In this document: positions 44,827 through 57,050 of the stretch, one piece after another
How positions within the stretch are numbered: the first letter of the stretch is position 1
How the letters are laid out: each line of letters begins with the position of its first letter
From: Acanthopleura granulata
Taxonomy: Eukaryota > Mollusca > Polyplacophora > Chitonida > Chitonidae
Length of the DNA: 64,000 nucleotides
Reading direction: 5' to 3'
Assembly: GCA_016165875.1 (NCBI GenBank)
Contig: JABBOT010000013.1
Coordinates: forward strand, 16,188,368-16,252,367
Position numbers and translations under genes: made by a program
The notes under the pieces: generated by a model
The model's database searches: none
The model's input: only the letters and a program-made list of their open reading frames with translations
Told to the model about the DNA's origin: nothing

Positions 44827-47639
44827 ACTGACTGTTACATGTAGTTCATATTGAGGCAGTGGTCACATGTGATGATTAATCATGGTATATGTACAAGTAT
44901 ATGTGATCAGTTAGAGTTTTGTATAGTGTGTGTATATCTATAATGATACACATACATGCATGTCACCCAAGTCACAAGAACAGCTAGTGATTGTGATACG
45001 GAGCTAACCACTCAGTAGATTCTTCAGTTGATGATAGTCTCCCTTGCTTGAGTATTAAGGCACTATTTGTAGGCATGTGTTAATAAATTTTTCTGGCTTT
45101 CATCTCGTTTTTAGGATGATGTAGAGGAACCTGTAGGATATGGTAATTGATAGAAATTCATTGCATGGGCCTTAAAACAGGATGTCAAGAGAATATTCAT
45201 GTAATTGTATTTCAATAATCACACCGATATATTACATGACGACAAGGGTTTTATGGCTGCAGAAACCCTGGTGCGAACTTTAATGTCCCTCACAGGTTAA
45301 TAACAGTCTGCCTAATCCAACTTATGTGAGATATACATGTATCGTAATTCTTCTAATTCTGCCCCTTTTAACCAGTATACATGTAATTGTAACAGGAATT
45401 CAGAGCTTCTTTTTCTCACATGGTTAGTCCATCCAATGAAAAACATATCTATGTATTTACATTTCTGAAAAAGTAGGAGAGAAGGCTAGTTTTTTGCTTT
45501 CAACACTACTGATATCTGTCCCAAAAACTGGAAGAATTAGGGTAGCTACATTCATACTGGTCAGGTGGTTCTGGAGCTATTTCACTCCCATAGGTATTAA
45601 ACCATTAATTTCTCAGCCTATGAGAACATAAATTACAGGCTTACATGTCTCTCTCGGGAATGCATTGCATTACATTCGAAATATATGGTAATACATGTAC
45701 ATGTACATGGCCATGTGGACACGAGTTTCACTGAAACAGCAGCTTTCCCTCCACTGTAGTCACCGAAAAGTTCATGTACAGTGTAATTTTACGGCGAAAC
45801 TTCATGCATGCCATGCGTGTACTTGCGAAAGGCTCAGGTATCATTTTTTTATTACAGCAGAGTATATATACAATTTTTCCTACACGTACATATGTACCTT
45901 GTTCTTCATGTGCAATCCCATTAACATACACTGAAGAACTACATGCTGACTGTAATTTGCTCATCGTGGAGTAACGACTGTGTGAGATTTCTCCTGGTCA
46001 ATTCCTCAGAATATTTAGTTTTTATGGTGTATAAAGAACTTGTCTGTGACTGATTGAGGTGCATGTAAATGTTCTGAGCCAGTGTACCGGTACAGTTACT
46101 ACAATAGGTACAACTGGCTGGTTCCATAAACAAGATAGTTGTGACTTGTCCTAGCCTTGGTGTTAGATGACATGCATCTGTTCGTACATGGACTTACCAT
46201 GTGATTGAACCTTAACAGAGTCACATGTTTGGAGATGTATGCGTGTCTGTATATACGTGCATGCGTAACCCTGCCGGGGATGATAGCTAATAGGCAGGAA
46301 GAACACCACACACCATGGAGGCTCAGGCACAAGGCTAACTAGGATTTGTGTTTTTATAGCATCAAAAACACTGCATTTACAGAGACTAAAGTGCATAAAT
46401 CTTAACAACTTTTAACCACTGCTAAATTGTCCAGGTATACTCTACAAGTATGTTAAATATGAAAAATCTACCCTATCTACTTTTCTAACTACACACCATT
46501 TAATCCCTAACAAACAACTCAGTCATATTTAATTCTGTTTTAAATCTACCATAACTTACAGGCTATTTACCAAGCTATAATATATGTTAAAGAACACACT
46601 CATATGCAACCTCCCTACCAAATATTATAAACAAGTGATGAATTTTATCCTTAAAGTTGTGAAACGTAACACACCAATCTACCAAAAGGCGAGAAACGAC
46701 AACATCCTAACTACAGCCTTACTACACATGTATTCATGAACATGATCAGTGCGGAAGATGGAGTCCTGTTTTTTTATGCAGTGTATGAACTAATGGCAAC
46801 AGGATAGCTGCAGAAAACATGATGAGAGTTTATAGATAACCTGCATGTACATTTGTATACCTGTGTAATATGCATGTTGCACTTACACATGGCTGGTTTG
46901 GGGAGCATTCATTTATTACATATATGATTATGTATCCGTGAAAAGCATACATGTACATCGTGGACATCACGTCTAAGGAAGAAAGCCAACCAAGGCATCA
47001 CTGTTCCAGACATTACTAATTACATGCAGTGTATATAGAAAAGATAAATGAATTGCAGTCGGAAGAAAATTTAATGTACATGTAGTTTTAACCAGCTAGA
47101 TGCCATGTTCATTTCATGGTTATCTCTTTGATAGTATGTGTACAATGAACTATAGATCAGAATATTCTTCTAACAGTTATTTATGCTGAAAGAGAAGGTA
47201 TTTCAGTTTTGAAATTTATTAACCCTGTGGCTTGTACAAAGTTTGATAATGTTTGTGTGGTGTTGTCAGTGAAATCATTTGAAAGCCTGCTGCCAGATGG
47301 TTATGAGAAGGGTTACTTTCGTTATGTGCTGTCCAGGAGTTTGCATTGGAGTGACTCCAAATTGAGGATTAAAATTTTCTTGGCTTGCGTTGCTTAAATA
47401 GCTTGGGGCTATTGTTTGATGAGCTTTTCTTATGAGAGCCTGGAAACTTGTGCCTGTTTTGGCCCATTATTTTGAGGGGTTTGTTTTAGTCTGATTTCAG
47501 TTCACATTTTTAAAAGAGCAATTTACTTCCATTGTTCAGACCCTTATTTTGCTTTCACAGTAGTAGTTTTGAAAAACTACTCAAACACGTGGCTTAATCC
47601 AAGGAATACCAGTTATAATCACCAATATGGGTATTTCAG

Positions 47640-47794
47640 AGGAAACCAAGAGGTCCTACACTGTGGAGGAGAAGAAAAGAGCCCTCCAACTTGCAGAACT
47701 GAAGGGATGGAGGCCCACTGCTAGACTGCTTAACATTCCGCACAGTACGCTGTTGACATGGAAATCAAGATTTAGCGATCGGAAGATGCACTAA
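47640..47794 (+). CDS. Terminal exon H: Pipsqueak/CENP-B-like helix-turn-helix domain
   Basis: This short exon lacks an ATG at its start and is easily missed. It begins in phase 1 after AATATGGGTATTTCAG and runs to TAA 47792-47794, encoding 51 residues including the split Glu codon. The core RSYTVEEKKRALQLAELKGW, then RPTARLLNIPHSTLLTWKSR, has the form of an HTH domain of the psq/CENP-B/Brinker type: helix 1 EEKKRALQLAEL, helix 2 PTARLLNI, recognition helix STLLTWKSRF with its conserved Trp. With A2 and B2 it predicts 329 residues. Such domains bind DNA and are shared with Tigger/pogo transposases, so a transposon origin is possible. No transposase catalytic part follows; the next in-frame codons stop at once. 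Confidence 0.85.
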
Positions 47795-48826
47795 ATGAAA
47801 GCCATGGACATTGTCTGAGACATTCCAAGAAGAGGCGGAGCTCTGTGATGACGTACTGTGCCAGAGAGAACACCACCTCAACTTGAAACGGCAGGCCGTC
47901 TGTGACATTACTGGACACTTGCCAGGAAGCTGGACTTCACTCTATGAAATGACGGATGGCTTTGATGTTTTTTGTTATGATATGACCTCTCTAAGATATA
48001 AATGGTCACAAGAGTGCCAATTCAGGAAGTTTTAAATCGCGAGACAGAAATAAGTGTGGAAACTTTGTGAACTTTTGCAAAAGTGAAGCATTTGCTGGAA
48101 AATTCATACACCATATTTTATGAATTCTTGGATGTTTTGGACTCTGATTTCAGAAATTTATGAAAATGTTTGTGTCTCACGATTCTGAGGAACAATGTTT
48201 TCATTTCCATTTGTAAAAACGTGCTAAAAGGTGTCTCTTCTGCTGGACATATACACACATGATGCATTCATGCTCCCTTTATGGGTATTAGCATGTCAAG
48301 ACTGTTGTGCATGTACACTGTATTATGACCATTAAATATTATCTTTTTCTGTAACCCTTTTTTTGAGAGTGAACTCAACAGCCTTTGAACAAGAAAAGAA
48401 CTGTGGTTTAAGTATGATCTTAGACCTCTGAATTTGGTTAGTTCTTCGATTGCGAACATTGTTATATCCAAAATTTGATGTTAATATTTTTGGTGAAAAG
48501 TAACAAAAGAACAATAAAAAGCAAAGCTTCCACTGACAGCATAACAATAATTTTAAATAGGAAAGCTGTGTTCTTGAAGAGAAAATAACTTTCAGTGTGC
48601 AAAACAGTGAAAGCATGATCCTGAAAGACAAAAATATAATTTCACTTCATCTGATTTATACCCATTTCATTTGTCCTTTATAAGGACTCCACTGATACAA
48701 TGCATTGAACACTATAGTGAACCCAGCATGAATCCTGACCTGCATGTGACAAAGTCTGCATTTTCCCCATTGACCAGCTCATGGTGATATCCCCCCACTG
48801 AAGACTGTCCTTATAATCCCTTCCAG
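47795..48826. other. 3' UTR of H and intron to C2
   Basis: An AATAAA at 48513 could end the H transcript. An open frame at 47811-48035 in a different frame from H has no recognisable domain and is treated as 3' UTR. Confidence 0.4.
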
Positions 48827-49239
48827 GTTGCCAGGACATGACGACCCAGGCCATGTTGGCCAGGCGCCGCACAACCTTTGAGCACATCCGCTCCAGGATA
48901 GATAACATTGAGGCCAAAAGCTACGTCACAGTGAAGCACCTGGTAGGATCCATGGCCACTTTGGAGACGTGGCTGCAAGTAAGGGGAGAGCACCGATGTA
49001 CCGAAGACATACCGCCCGAGGAACTCGATCCCTTGTTGGTGGACTTTTTCAGCGCTGTTAAGAAGCTGGATGGAGGAGATTATGATCCGACGTCATTTGC
49101 CTGCCTTCGGTCTTACATTGAGAGGTTCCTCATGGACAAGGGTTATCGCTTTTCTCTGCGCAAGTCATCCGCGTTTGCGCGAAGCCACCATGCGTTTCAG
49201 ATGCGGAGAAAAACCCTCCCGGTAAAGCCGAAGAGGTGA
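48827..49239 (+). CDS. Terminal exon C2: Crypton-derived recombinase N-terminal domain
   Basis: The exon starts in phase 1 after CTTATAATCCCTTCCAG and stops at TGA 49237-49239; with A2 and B2 it predicts 415 residues. Landmarks in order: FEHIRSRIDNIEAKS, HLVGSMATLETWLQVRG, EDIPPEELDPLLVDFFSAVK, KLDGGDYDP, CLRSYIERFLMDKGY, SAFARSHHAFQMRRKTL. This is the N-terminal helical domain of Crypton tyrosine recombinases as domesticated in QRICH1, ZMYM and KIAA1958 proteins, without the catalytic half. ATG 48838 is only four codons into the exon, so a stand-alone start is possible, but the phase-1 entry and the close parallel with C1 and C3 favour splicing from B2. Confidence 0.88.
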
Positions 49240-51691
49240 TTTTCTGAAAGTGGAGTTGATCAAAGACTTTCCCTGGGGACAATTCAGTCAGAGGTGATAT
49301 GTGAGGGTCACAGACCTCATCGTGGACTACATGATACGGTCTGTGACAATGACCAGCGAAGTGAGAAGGACAAAAGAAGTGCGACAGTCCCAAGTCATCT
49401 GTTCAGTAATGGTGACACTGTCAGGGTGCCACCAAAATTACCCGACAAGCTCAAAACGGAGTACATTGCCCCTTACTGTGAACACCTTCATAGTTTTCCC
49501 ATATGCATGAGTTACCCACAATGACTAACCCAGGCTATCTGTGTCAATTGGTCTTCACCTCACAAAACTTTTGTCCTGTGCTGGATGGCTTAAGTATTCA
49601 CCCTACTCCTACCAGGGCAGTTTAGTATCCGCAGAAGCTTGTGTTATTGCTAGTAGTGCTTCAATAAAGTTAAGCTTGTGAAGATAAAAAGACAGCGGAA
49701 AGTAGCATCGTTGACATCAGATGCCACAACCAAAAACTATGTGGAGTAGAAACACCTTTAATTAAAAATGTTCATGGGCAGTTTTATGCAATGAACCAAG
49801 TAATAAAGACTTCATTTTGTATTGTCTTTGCTACAGTATTGCAACTGTACATAGTAATATAGTAAAAACTGGGCATGATGAAGTATATGTATATTTAATT
49901 TTACAACAAATTGGACTGCTTCAATTGCATGTCAGATATGGAAGTAATTCAGTGGCTTAGTTGGAAGTTAAAGGTGTTTTATGGCAGCTGTGAGTCAATT
50001 GGGCCATGTTTAGTCTGGAGAAACATTCATATGTCTCCCCAAATATTGATTTAAAGCCCTGTTCATTGCGTGTTTGTTGTTTGTGTACATCAGGGTACAT
50101 TGTGTGAACTGATAGCATGCTTTCTGGTAAGGAACTTGGGCTTTGGCCTTAAAATCCGTGAATGTGTTCTCTTAAAATTGACATGTAAATCATTTGACTG
50201 TTGATTATGATATTTCTTGTAATTTATACAGTCACGATCGATTGTAATTTTCTCAAATACGTTGCTCAAAAGTGAAGTGACATCTGTGCAACACTGGACG
50301 CCTAAAAAGGGTCGAATAGTTATTTCGAATGGAGTAGCTGCTGCTATGACTTACAGGTTTAAATTTAATGCACTGACACCTAAAACTGAGTTTTGTGTGT
50401 CTAGTAATGATGGATATGATGGACAGTCTTGATCACACCATGTACATGTAAGGAGTACAGTTTTTATGTCTTTATTAAAAAGGAAACTTAGTGAAGAGTT
50501 TACTGTTTCTGTCAAGTAATACGGGAGTGTAATGTAATGTAAGTCTCATTGTTAATGTTTGAATAACAGCCATATTAAATGTTGTCTGGAAAACATGTAT
50601 GTATGACTTTTGTTTGATATATGTCATGTTTAAGGAGTTCTGACATGCCTGTGTCGAATGCAGTGGAGTGGTAGCAAGGGTGCATCCTGAGGGAAAATGT
50701 AGTGTTAAAATTCCCATTTGCTATATGTATAAAAACATGACCAAGCTACCCAGCACAAGGTTTGCAGTCTTGAAGAAATGGGTACATACACATTCTTGGT
50801 ATAACCTCTGCACCCCAAATACGGTGCAAGCTTAACTTCTGAGCTGAAGGCTTGCTAGGGAAGATACGCTTAATCTGTAAGTTTTTGACACGCATTTTGC
50901 ATTGGTAACCTTGGGTTATTCATTGATGTTGTTCTGTAGTCGTGACATGCTACTGGTGTAGCGAAATTGAACAAAAAATCTGCAGATCTTGGATACATTT
51001 TAGGCTATAAATGTTCGAGAACAGTGGCCTTTCTGTGGCTTTGGTAAATGATTTAGTAGACTCTCCATCATGGGCTGCAAAAGAGTAATGAGCTATTGAA
51101 GAGTAAATTAACAATAGATGCTTCGATTATGTTGAAGACAAAATCTTACTCCCTTTGAGATTTGATTATGCTCTTATTTATATTTTTATATTTTCTGTGA
51201 TGGTAGCTGCCTATTTTTGGTTGTATGTTGACAACAGCCATATGTTCTGGTTCTATAGTTGACGAAGTATAGTTGTTTGGGGTTACATATAGTTGACAGA
51301 ATCCGAACTTTCTTTTGTGCATTGAAGAAGACTGTGTGCTTCTGAGGCTTGCAGTTTATGTGTTAATGAAAACGGCCTATTTTTTATATAATTTTTTAAC
51401 CAATTTTTTGTTGTATAATAACATCAGCCTTGTGTCCTCATATCCAGTAATCTCTTATTTTGCTATTTAGGAACAGTTTTGGGTATAAATGGTCTTTGTC
51501 CTTAACCTGGAAACTCTAACTGAAGTGTGTTGTGAGGAAGAGGAGAGAGAGGGGGTGGGGGATTATACTAAAGTTGACCAGGACGCCTCAAAATCCTTTG
51601 TCTTGAGGAACTTCGTGTAAGCAGACATTGCATGCCAGCGCAAAGACACGCCCCATGTGAAAGCCGATTCCCCACTTTTTTGTCTTTCCAG
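49240..51691. other. 3' UTR of C2 and intron to C3
   Basis: AATAAA at 49663 (424 bases after the stop, in TCAATAAAGTTAAGC) is a plausible poly(A) signal, with another AATAAA at 49802. The rest is AT-rich with no supportable exon. Confidence 0.4.
49663..49668 (+). promoter_or_regulatory. Candidate polyadenylation signal for C2
   Basis: AATAAA in the context TTCAATAAAGTTAAGCTTGT, 424 bases past the C2 stop and followed by GT-containing sequence. Confidence 0.45.
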
Positions 51692-52128
51692 TGCGTGGAT
51701 CAGAAGTTGCACGCTCTCAGTCTTCAAGTCATCCTTACCTACCGTTCCGTTTTAACCAAAAGACGATTCGCTCTAGGGTTTTGGCAAACCGCCAGCAGCC
51801 TGCTTCCACTATCTACCATATGACCCAGGCGGTAAGGGCGGTGGAGATGTGGTACTGGGAGGCGCATAACGAGGAGAGACGCGTGGAAACACTCCCGACA
51901 GCTGTTCTGGACGGTTACCTGGCGGAGTTCTTCGAAGTGTTCCGCAAACAGGATGGGAAGTGCCACGATGCTCGCTATGTGTTCAACTTTCGCTCGTCTC
52001 TGTCGCGCTTCCTGAAGGACAACAACTACCCGGCTTGTATCACGAAGGGCTGTGAATTCAGGAAGAGCCGTGCTGCCTTTGCACGGAATCTCAAGAAATG
52101 CGAGCCAATTAGGGATGAACCAGTCTGA
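51692..52128 (+). CDS. Terminal exon C3: Crypton-derived recombinase N-terminal domain
   Basis: The exon starts in phase 1 after a strong tract (CTTTTTTGTCTTTCCAG) and ends at TGA 52126-52128; with A2 and B2 it predicts 423 residues. A basic Ser-rich head (VARSQSSSHPYLPFRFNQK) precedes the domain: TIYHMTQAVRAVEMWYWEAH, VETLPTAVLDGYLAEFFEVF, RKQDGKCHDA, FRSSLSRFLKDNNYP and SRAAFARNLKK. Its closest relative in the window is C1 of unit 1 (shared QAV-x2-VE-x-WY, VETLP, F-x-FRS-x-L-x-R-L-LKD-NYP), although it sits in unit 2. The catalytic residues are absent. The ATG-containing alternative frame at 51632 has no domain and is a shadow. Confidence 0.88.
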
Positions 52129-53942
52129 TTTGAGCTTGATCTGTCTCGGAGGATTTTGTCACTTTTATGACATTGGTATAATAGCAAGTCGCTCTTGAGT
52201 ACACTTAACAGAACTGTAAATCATGGACGGGAAACGGAGTGTCTACAGGGATCACTGGATTAATCATTGTGATCACATGCTAAATCTCGGTATGAATGGA
52301 ACTCCCTGTTGATGTGAATAGAATAGATTTGCTTACTGAATATTATCTGAGCCCTTTAATGGCCTGAAGTGGCAAGGTTCAAGATCTGTTTTGAAGTAGG
52401 TTGTTCTCATGAAGATTGGACAGAGATATGAAACAGATGTTATGTCATAGTTTAGTGGACTTTGACAAGGGGCGCTTCTTGCAAGTTAGTACAGGAAGAT
52501 GACGTCCATAGGCTGACGCCAATCTTTCAACCTGTTTGTAGTTAGCAATCGCCCTGTAATTCGGACACCTTCTCTTTACCCGCGAACGAAATCTCGCCAT
52601 TTGACATGTTCAATAATTAAATAATAAATAATTAATAAATAATAATCAGGCATTCCACAACTTAGAATTAATGTCTTTACAACATTCTTCTCATCAGCTT
52701 AAACATGTTATTTCAATGTGAACCTTATTAACACACTGTACATAAACCGTGTCGTACTGTAGGGAAAACTGTCCTCAGGAGTCTTGCTCCATGGATTCTC
52801 ACGAGGCTGGAATGTGAGTTATTCCTGCATTGAATATTTATTTATTGATTTTGTTTGATTGGTGTTTTACGCCGTACTCAAGAATATTTCACTTATACGA
52901 CGGCGACCAGCACTGTGGTGGCAGGAAACCGAACAGAGCCCGGGGGAAACCCACGACCATCCGCAGGTTGCTGGCAGACCTTCCCACGTACGGCCGGAGA
53001 GAAAATCAGCATGAGCTGGACTTGAACTCATAGCGGCCGCATTGGTGGAAGGCTTCTGTGTCTTTACGATGCGCTAGCGCGCTAACCGACCTGCCCTAAA
53101 TAAGTGTGCATTTTACGATGCCATTCGAGACGGGCAGTGATTTATACAGCACAATGTCCCGTATGTTTTACAGTGAAATACGAGGCGAAAATAACGTTGA
53201 CTGCAAGCATACGGCTGGAAACATGCAGTCCAACTGCACGTTGAAGGAAACAGACATCTTCTTTCTGTGTGTTAGCTTTCTCTTTATGGTGATCATGTAT
53301 TACTTCAAGATAAGAGACATGGGTATGATTTTTCCAGCAGTACATAGGAATGTCTGATACACACGCCCTGTTTGTGTTGATAAATGCATGTACCTGTTCA
53401 GTTTTTCGAAGTGGAGACATTACATCATCAGGAACACCTATACAGAAAGCACGCAAGGCAAGCACGTCAGAATATTCAGAAATGTTAATTGCCACCATGT
53501 GGATTGAATAGTTAATTCGAAACTTCCCCATGAGGCTTGAATCACATGGAGTTTCGGGGCTGTAGCTTTGATAGGGATGGTGTTTGAAGCAGTTCTATGC
53601 TCCACTTCATTGTAGTGTCTTATATTCACACCGGGAATAGAAGAGATAAGTCACCTGGTATAAGGTTAGACCATACGTGTGTGTAGCATTGTGTGCCAGC
53701 ACGGTTATACCGAGCACTAGTGCTTGAAAGCAGCGTATTGTATACTGCATTTGAATGAGGTCCACTGTCCTTTACTAGACTCTACGAATGGGCCTAGAGC
53801 TCTTCTCTTCTCATGTTTCAACTGTGCACCTAACTCTGCTTTTTCAGGAATACATGTACGCATTTTCATGGGACAGTCTTTTCAAAAGAGTAGCATTGAT
53901 TCTGTCATATCTAATAGCCACTCATTTTCCCTTAACTTATAG
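52129..53942. other. 3' UTR of C3 and intron to C4
   Basis: There is an AT-rich AATAAATAATT tract at 52615-52650 and a SINE at 52836-53097. A + strand frame at 53106-53357 contains a hydrophobic run but no acceptor in a usable phase; it is not supported as a gene. Confidence 0.4.
52836..53097 (-). repeat. tRNA-derived SINE, full length, minus orientation
   Basis: On + it reads ATTTATTTATTGATT, then GTGTTTTACGCCGTACTCAAG, TATACGACGGCGACCAGCAC and GGGGGAAACCCACGACC, and ends in the tRNA-like head GCGCTAGCGCGCTAACCGAC. It is the best-preserved member of the family here. Confidence 0.88.
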
Positions 53943-54421
53943 ATGGCATGGCTACCAACTCTCGATTTCAAACGTGGCGTTTTCCGGGAACGGAGAAAAG
54001 GCCAGATTTGACAAGGGAAAGACTCCAGAAGGGTTCTGATCACAGGTCGTACGCTTGTAGAAACGCAAACAGTGCAGCGGGCATTTTCACACGCTGGTTA
54101 CGTGAGAAAGGCCACAGTGAATCACGTTCAATCACTGACATACCTCCTGAGACTTTAGACATTTACCTGTGCGAATTTTTCATTTCTGTGGAACGCAAAG
54201 ACGGGAACCAGTACCATTCCAGTGGGTTGAGACGGTTGAGGGAATCCCTGCAGTACTATCTGAAGAATTACAACTACCCAATCTCCATAACGAAATCGCC
54301 GACATTTTTGCAGAGTCAAAGAGCATTCCAAGAAAAGTTTCATCTGTTGAAAGAGAAAGAAGCTTTGCACGATGGAACGAAACAGAACACGACGGGAAAT
54401 GGCATTTCCGAAAAGACTTAA
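53943..54421 (+). CDS. Terminal exon C4: Crypton-derived recombinase N-terminal domain
   Basis: The exon starts in phase 1 after TTTTCCCTTAACTTATAG and ends at TAA 54419-54421; with A2 and B2 it predicts 437 residues, the longest isoform. After a basic head (FQTWRFPGTEKRPDLTRERL) comes the domain: ANSAAGIFTRWLREKGH, ITDIPPETLDIYLCEFFISV, ERKDGNQYHSSGLRRLRESL, QYYLKNYNYPISITKSPTF and SQRAFQEKF. A Lys/Glu-rich tail follows. It pairs with C5 (shared IPPETLD-x-YL-EFF, the QYHSSGL/EYQSSGL block, and YLQ/YL-x-x-YL), which together form a subfamily separate from C1-C3. No catalytic half is present. Confidence 0.87.
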
Positions 54422-56832
54422 GAACTGATATGATATCACTCAGTATATCACTCAGGCTACTGACTGGGTGCAATGAAACATACTAAAATTTGTGTTCATA
54501 TGGATCTTTATGATTCACAGCATACAGATGAAAGCTTTCATCACTCTGTTGAAATATATGTGTGAGGGGAGTGGGATTAGGAATGCATAGCGAAGGGAAA
54601 GCATCTGAGCAGTATCTGCCAGGATATCCAAGACCAGGAATCTTCTGGATACATGTGTAAGAGAATTTTGGACCATTAAGCAGTGCAAAGAAGGGGCAAA
54701 ATATAAGTAGGTATACAAGGACCTCATCCGACAGGGTCAGGAGAAAGAAACTCGTGTATGACTGAACATGCGTGGTAGAATGTACTTGTGAGAGAGTTTT
54801 GAATGGACAGGGACAACCCATGCATGTGATGGTACCAAATAGAACACAGATAAAGTGTAAAGCCATTTTTCAAGAGAATGAACCTGTTATGCATTACTCA
54901 GTATACTTACATGTATAAGTCTAGAGGGCTTGATTGAGATGTCACAAAATAAGAGAACAAAATAAATATGTACGATTCTCCTCCAAGAGAAGAAAACAGG
55001 TTTCCGACTATGATAGAATGTACAGATGTATATCATGAAAGAATACAAGGAGTGGGAAACGTGTATACACACGTTTGTACCTGTTTTAAAAGTTATCTAA
55101 TTTTTTCCTGAACATTGGATCCAACGATTAGATATTTATTTGGGTAATTTGAGCATGCATGATTTACTTATCTTCGTAAGTTTCTTTGATTCTCGCAGTA
55201 TCGAAGCCTTTCTCGTATTAGATAGAGTAACAATTATCTTGAGCCTTCTGATTAGAAGAACATGGTTCCTAATAGCTTTGTATGTCAAAAATTGTCACAT
55301 GCTTCCGCAAAGAAAACTGAGAAGAAGAAAAGCAGTCTCGGGAATGGGCACCCGTGAGAGATCCGAAAAAGTCACACCTATATGCACCTGTCCCACGATG
55401 CAGCGTCTGTAAAGCCGGGATAAACGAGGTGGTTCGGACCGATTCTTTGCTCCCACTTCTTTGCTTATGATTGGTCTTAAATGTACTCGAAGTTCTCGTT
55501 AGAGTTTCCTTATTCCCTCAAAAATAATATACATATCATACCGGGTATTGCTTTCCCTCAACTATCACCCTTTACTTGTGACGTCCTCTAAGTGAAATCT
55601 TCTTGAGTACAGTGTTCAAGAACAAAAAAAAAACTGTAATATACCTCGGGGGTTTATTCGAAGTGTTTTGTTCACGTCAATTCTCGAAAGTAGCAATTTA
55701 TACGTCCCCGAGGAGGATGGCTTTTGAATAGTATATTACTCTGCATGGTAAAACATAATGATGCAACTGTAGTTACCGATGGTCAACTGACAAAGTTGTG
55801 GTCTTGTCAGTCTGAACTATCAAGAGTAAAACAAAACCATCGTTGATTTGAGAATCAGGAGAGATCAACACTATCGTTCAACCGTGCACACTGTAATTAT
55901 TTGGCAATTAGGGACTAAGTACCTGTGTCGTCTGTAACTTAAAAACTAGGTTGGCACAAGGCTGTGCTAAATTTCTTTTTATACTTCTTTTAAACATCTG
56001 TATGATTTTTCTAGTGGTGGTAATTAGCTTTTCGTTCACGTTCTCTTCCATCAATGTTTCTGTTTTACTGAACCATACGCAATAATGTGTGAATAGACAC
56101 ATTTTTAGCATCCACACAGCTACATGCATATATCTTGAGTTTAACGTGGAATTGCGTAGGGCTTTTACAACAGATCGTGCAGTTGTTTATAATGAGAGGC
56201 ATGCAATGTTTTCACACGGAGTCCATTGGTTTGATGACACTGTGATTTTCACACGGAGTCCATTGGTTTGATGAAACTATCATTTTCACACGGAGTCTAT
56301 TGATTTGATGACACTATCATTGTCATTGTGTCGTCATGAATCATAGTTTTGCTTAAACGCTATGGAGCGATAAAATAATGAGGAACCTTGCTGTCGAAAG
56401 TAATGGGAGGCTCCTAACACTCCTCGCCTTTAAGAAAAGGCTCCAAAGCGGCACTTTTTTCTTCTTTCTTGAATTACGTCACACAAATAGTACTTACGTA
56501 GTACACGAATATTGCTGCGTCACAGCACAAAGTGATGTGTTTTTCTGCACTCTGGGCCCTTTTGTGTAGCCCCTCACAGTCTCTTATGTTTAAGCCCCAG
56601 ACTGTGTGTAATCTGTTGCTCCTTCCTGTCTTAGCTATCACGATTTGTTGGCAGGCTCGTAACGTAGTGCTCGTTTGTTACAAGTGAGCAGTAGTCAATG
56701 CGGCTTAAATATGAGTCACCATTGCATGAGTAAGGACATCCCCTTTGCTACTGTACGATCTGTTGTGATTTACAAAGATAAGACAATCGAAGACAACTTT
56801 TGCACACGGCACCGTGTTTCTGTTCATTCCAG
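54422..56832. other. 3' UTR of C4 and intron to Z3
   Basis: AATAAA at 54961 is a candidate poly(A) signal. A possible degenerate zinc-finger trace at about 55335-55480 and a 37-bp tandem repeat at 56209-56320 are described separately. Confidence 0.4.
56209..56320. repeat. 37-bp tandem repeat, three copies
   Basis: TTTTCACACGGAGTCCATTG starts copies at 56209, 56246 and 56283; each continues with GTTTGATGACACT and a variable end. The third copy has two or more substitutions. Confidence 0.95.
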
Positions 56833-57050
56833 ACTGTCCGCGGAAGACAGCGTCGAGAGTTTGTTCCGTGTGCCAGAAAGTGTTTACCCGGCCTGACAGC
56901 CTGACCCGTCACCTACGTCTCCACCAAGCCAACCCCAAACCTTTCAACTGCGAGTACTGCGGCGCCAAGTTCAGCCGGAAAGAGTACGCCAGGAATCATC
57001 TGGTGCGCTGCGTGAAGCGAAAACTTTTGGGAGGAGACATGTCTGAGTGA
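56833..57050 (+). CDS. Terminal exon Z3: two zinc fingers (C2H2 plus C2HC)
   Basis: The exon starts in phase 1 after GTTTCTGTTCATTCCAG and ends at TGA 57048-57050; with A2 and B2 it predicts 350 residues. Finger 1 is C-x2-C-x12-H-x3-H (VCSVCQKVFTRPDSLTRHLR). Finger 2 is C-x2-C-x12-H-x3-C (NCEYCGAKFSRKEYARNHLV, then RC), a C2HC variant common at the end of such tandem pairs. The linker is QANPKPF. A basic tail (VKRKLLGGDMSE) follows. The frame upstream of the acceptor is also open for a few codons, but the strong splice site and phase favour splicing from B2. Expected role: DNA-binding end of a nuclear regulator. Confidence 0.92.

Larger units (their letters stand above)
41553..47639. other. 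Intron between B2 and the first unit-2 terminal exon
   Basis: It holds two foldback elements and a SINE (listed) and many ACATGTA words. A phase-1-compatible frame at 47207-47397 behind a weak acceptor is noted under the rejected items. Nothing else is supported. Confidence 0.4.

Noticed and set aside
47207..47397. Phase-1-compatible 63-codon frame behind AAGGTATTTCAG
   Set aside because: The entry phase fits the locus, but the acceptor lacks a pyrimidine tract and the peptide shows no domain. Kept only as a candidate for transcript checking.
47811..48035. Frame downstream of exon H (starting SETFQEEAELCDD)
   Set aside because: It is in a different frame from H, has no transposase catalytic motif and no acceptor of its own; treated as 3' UTR.
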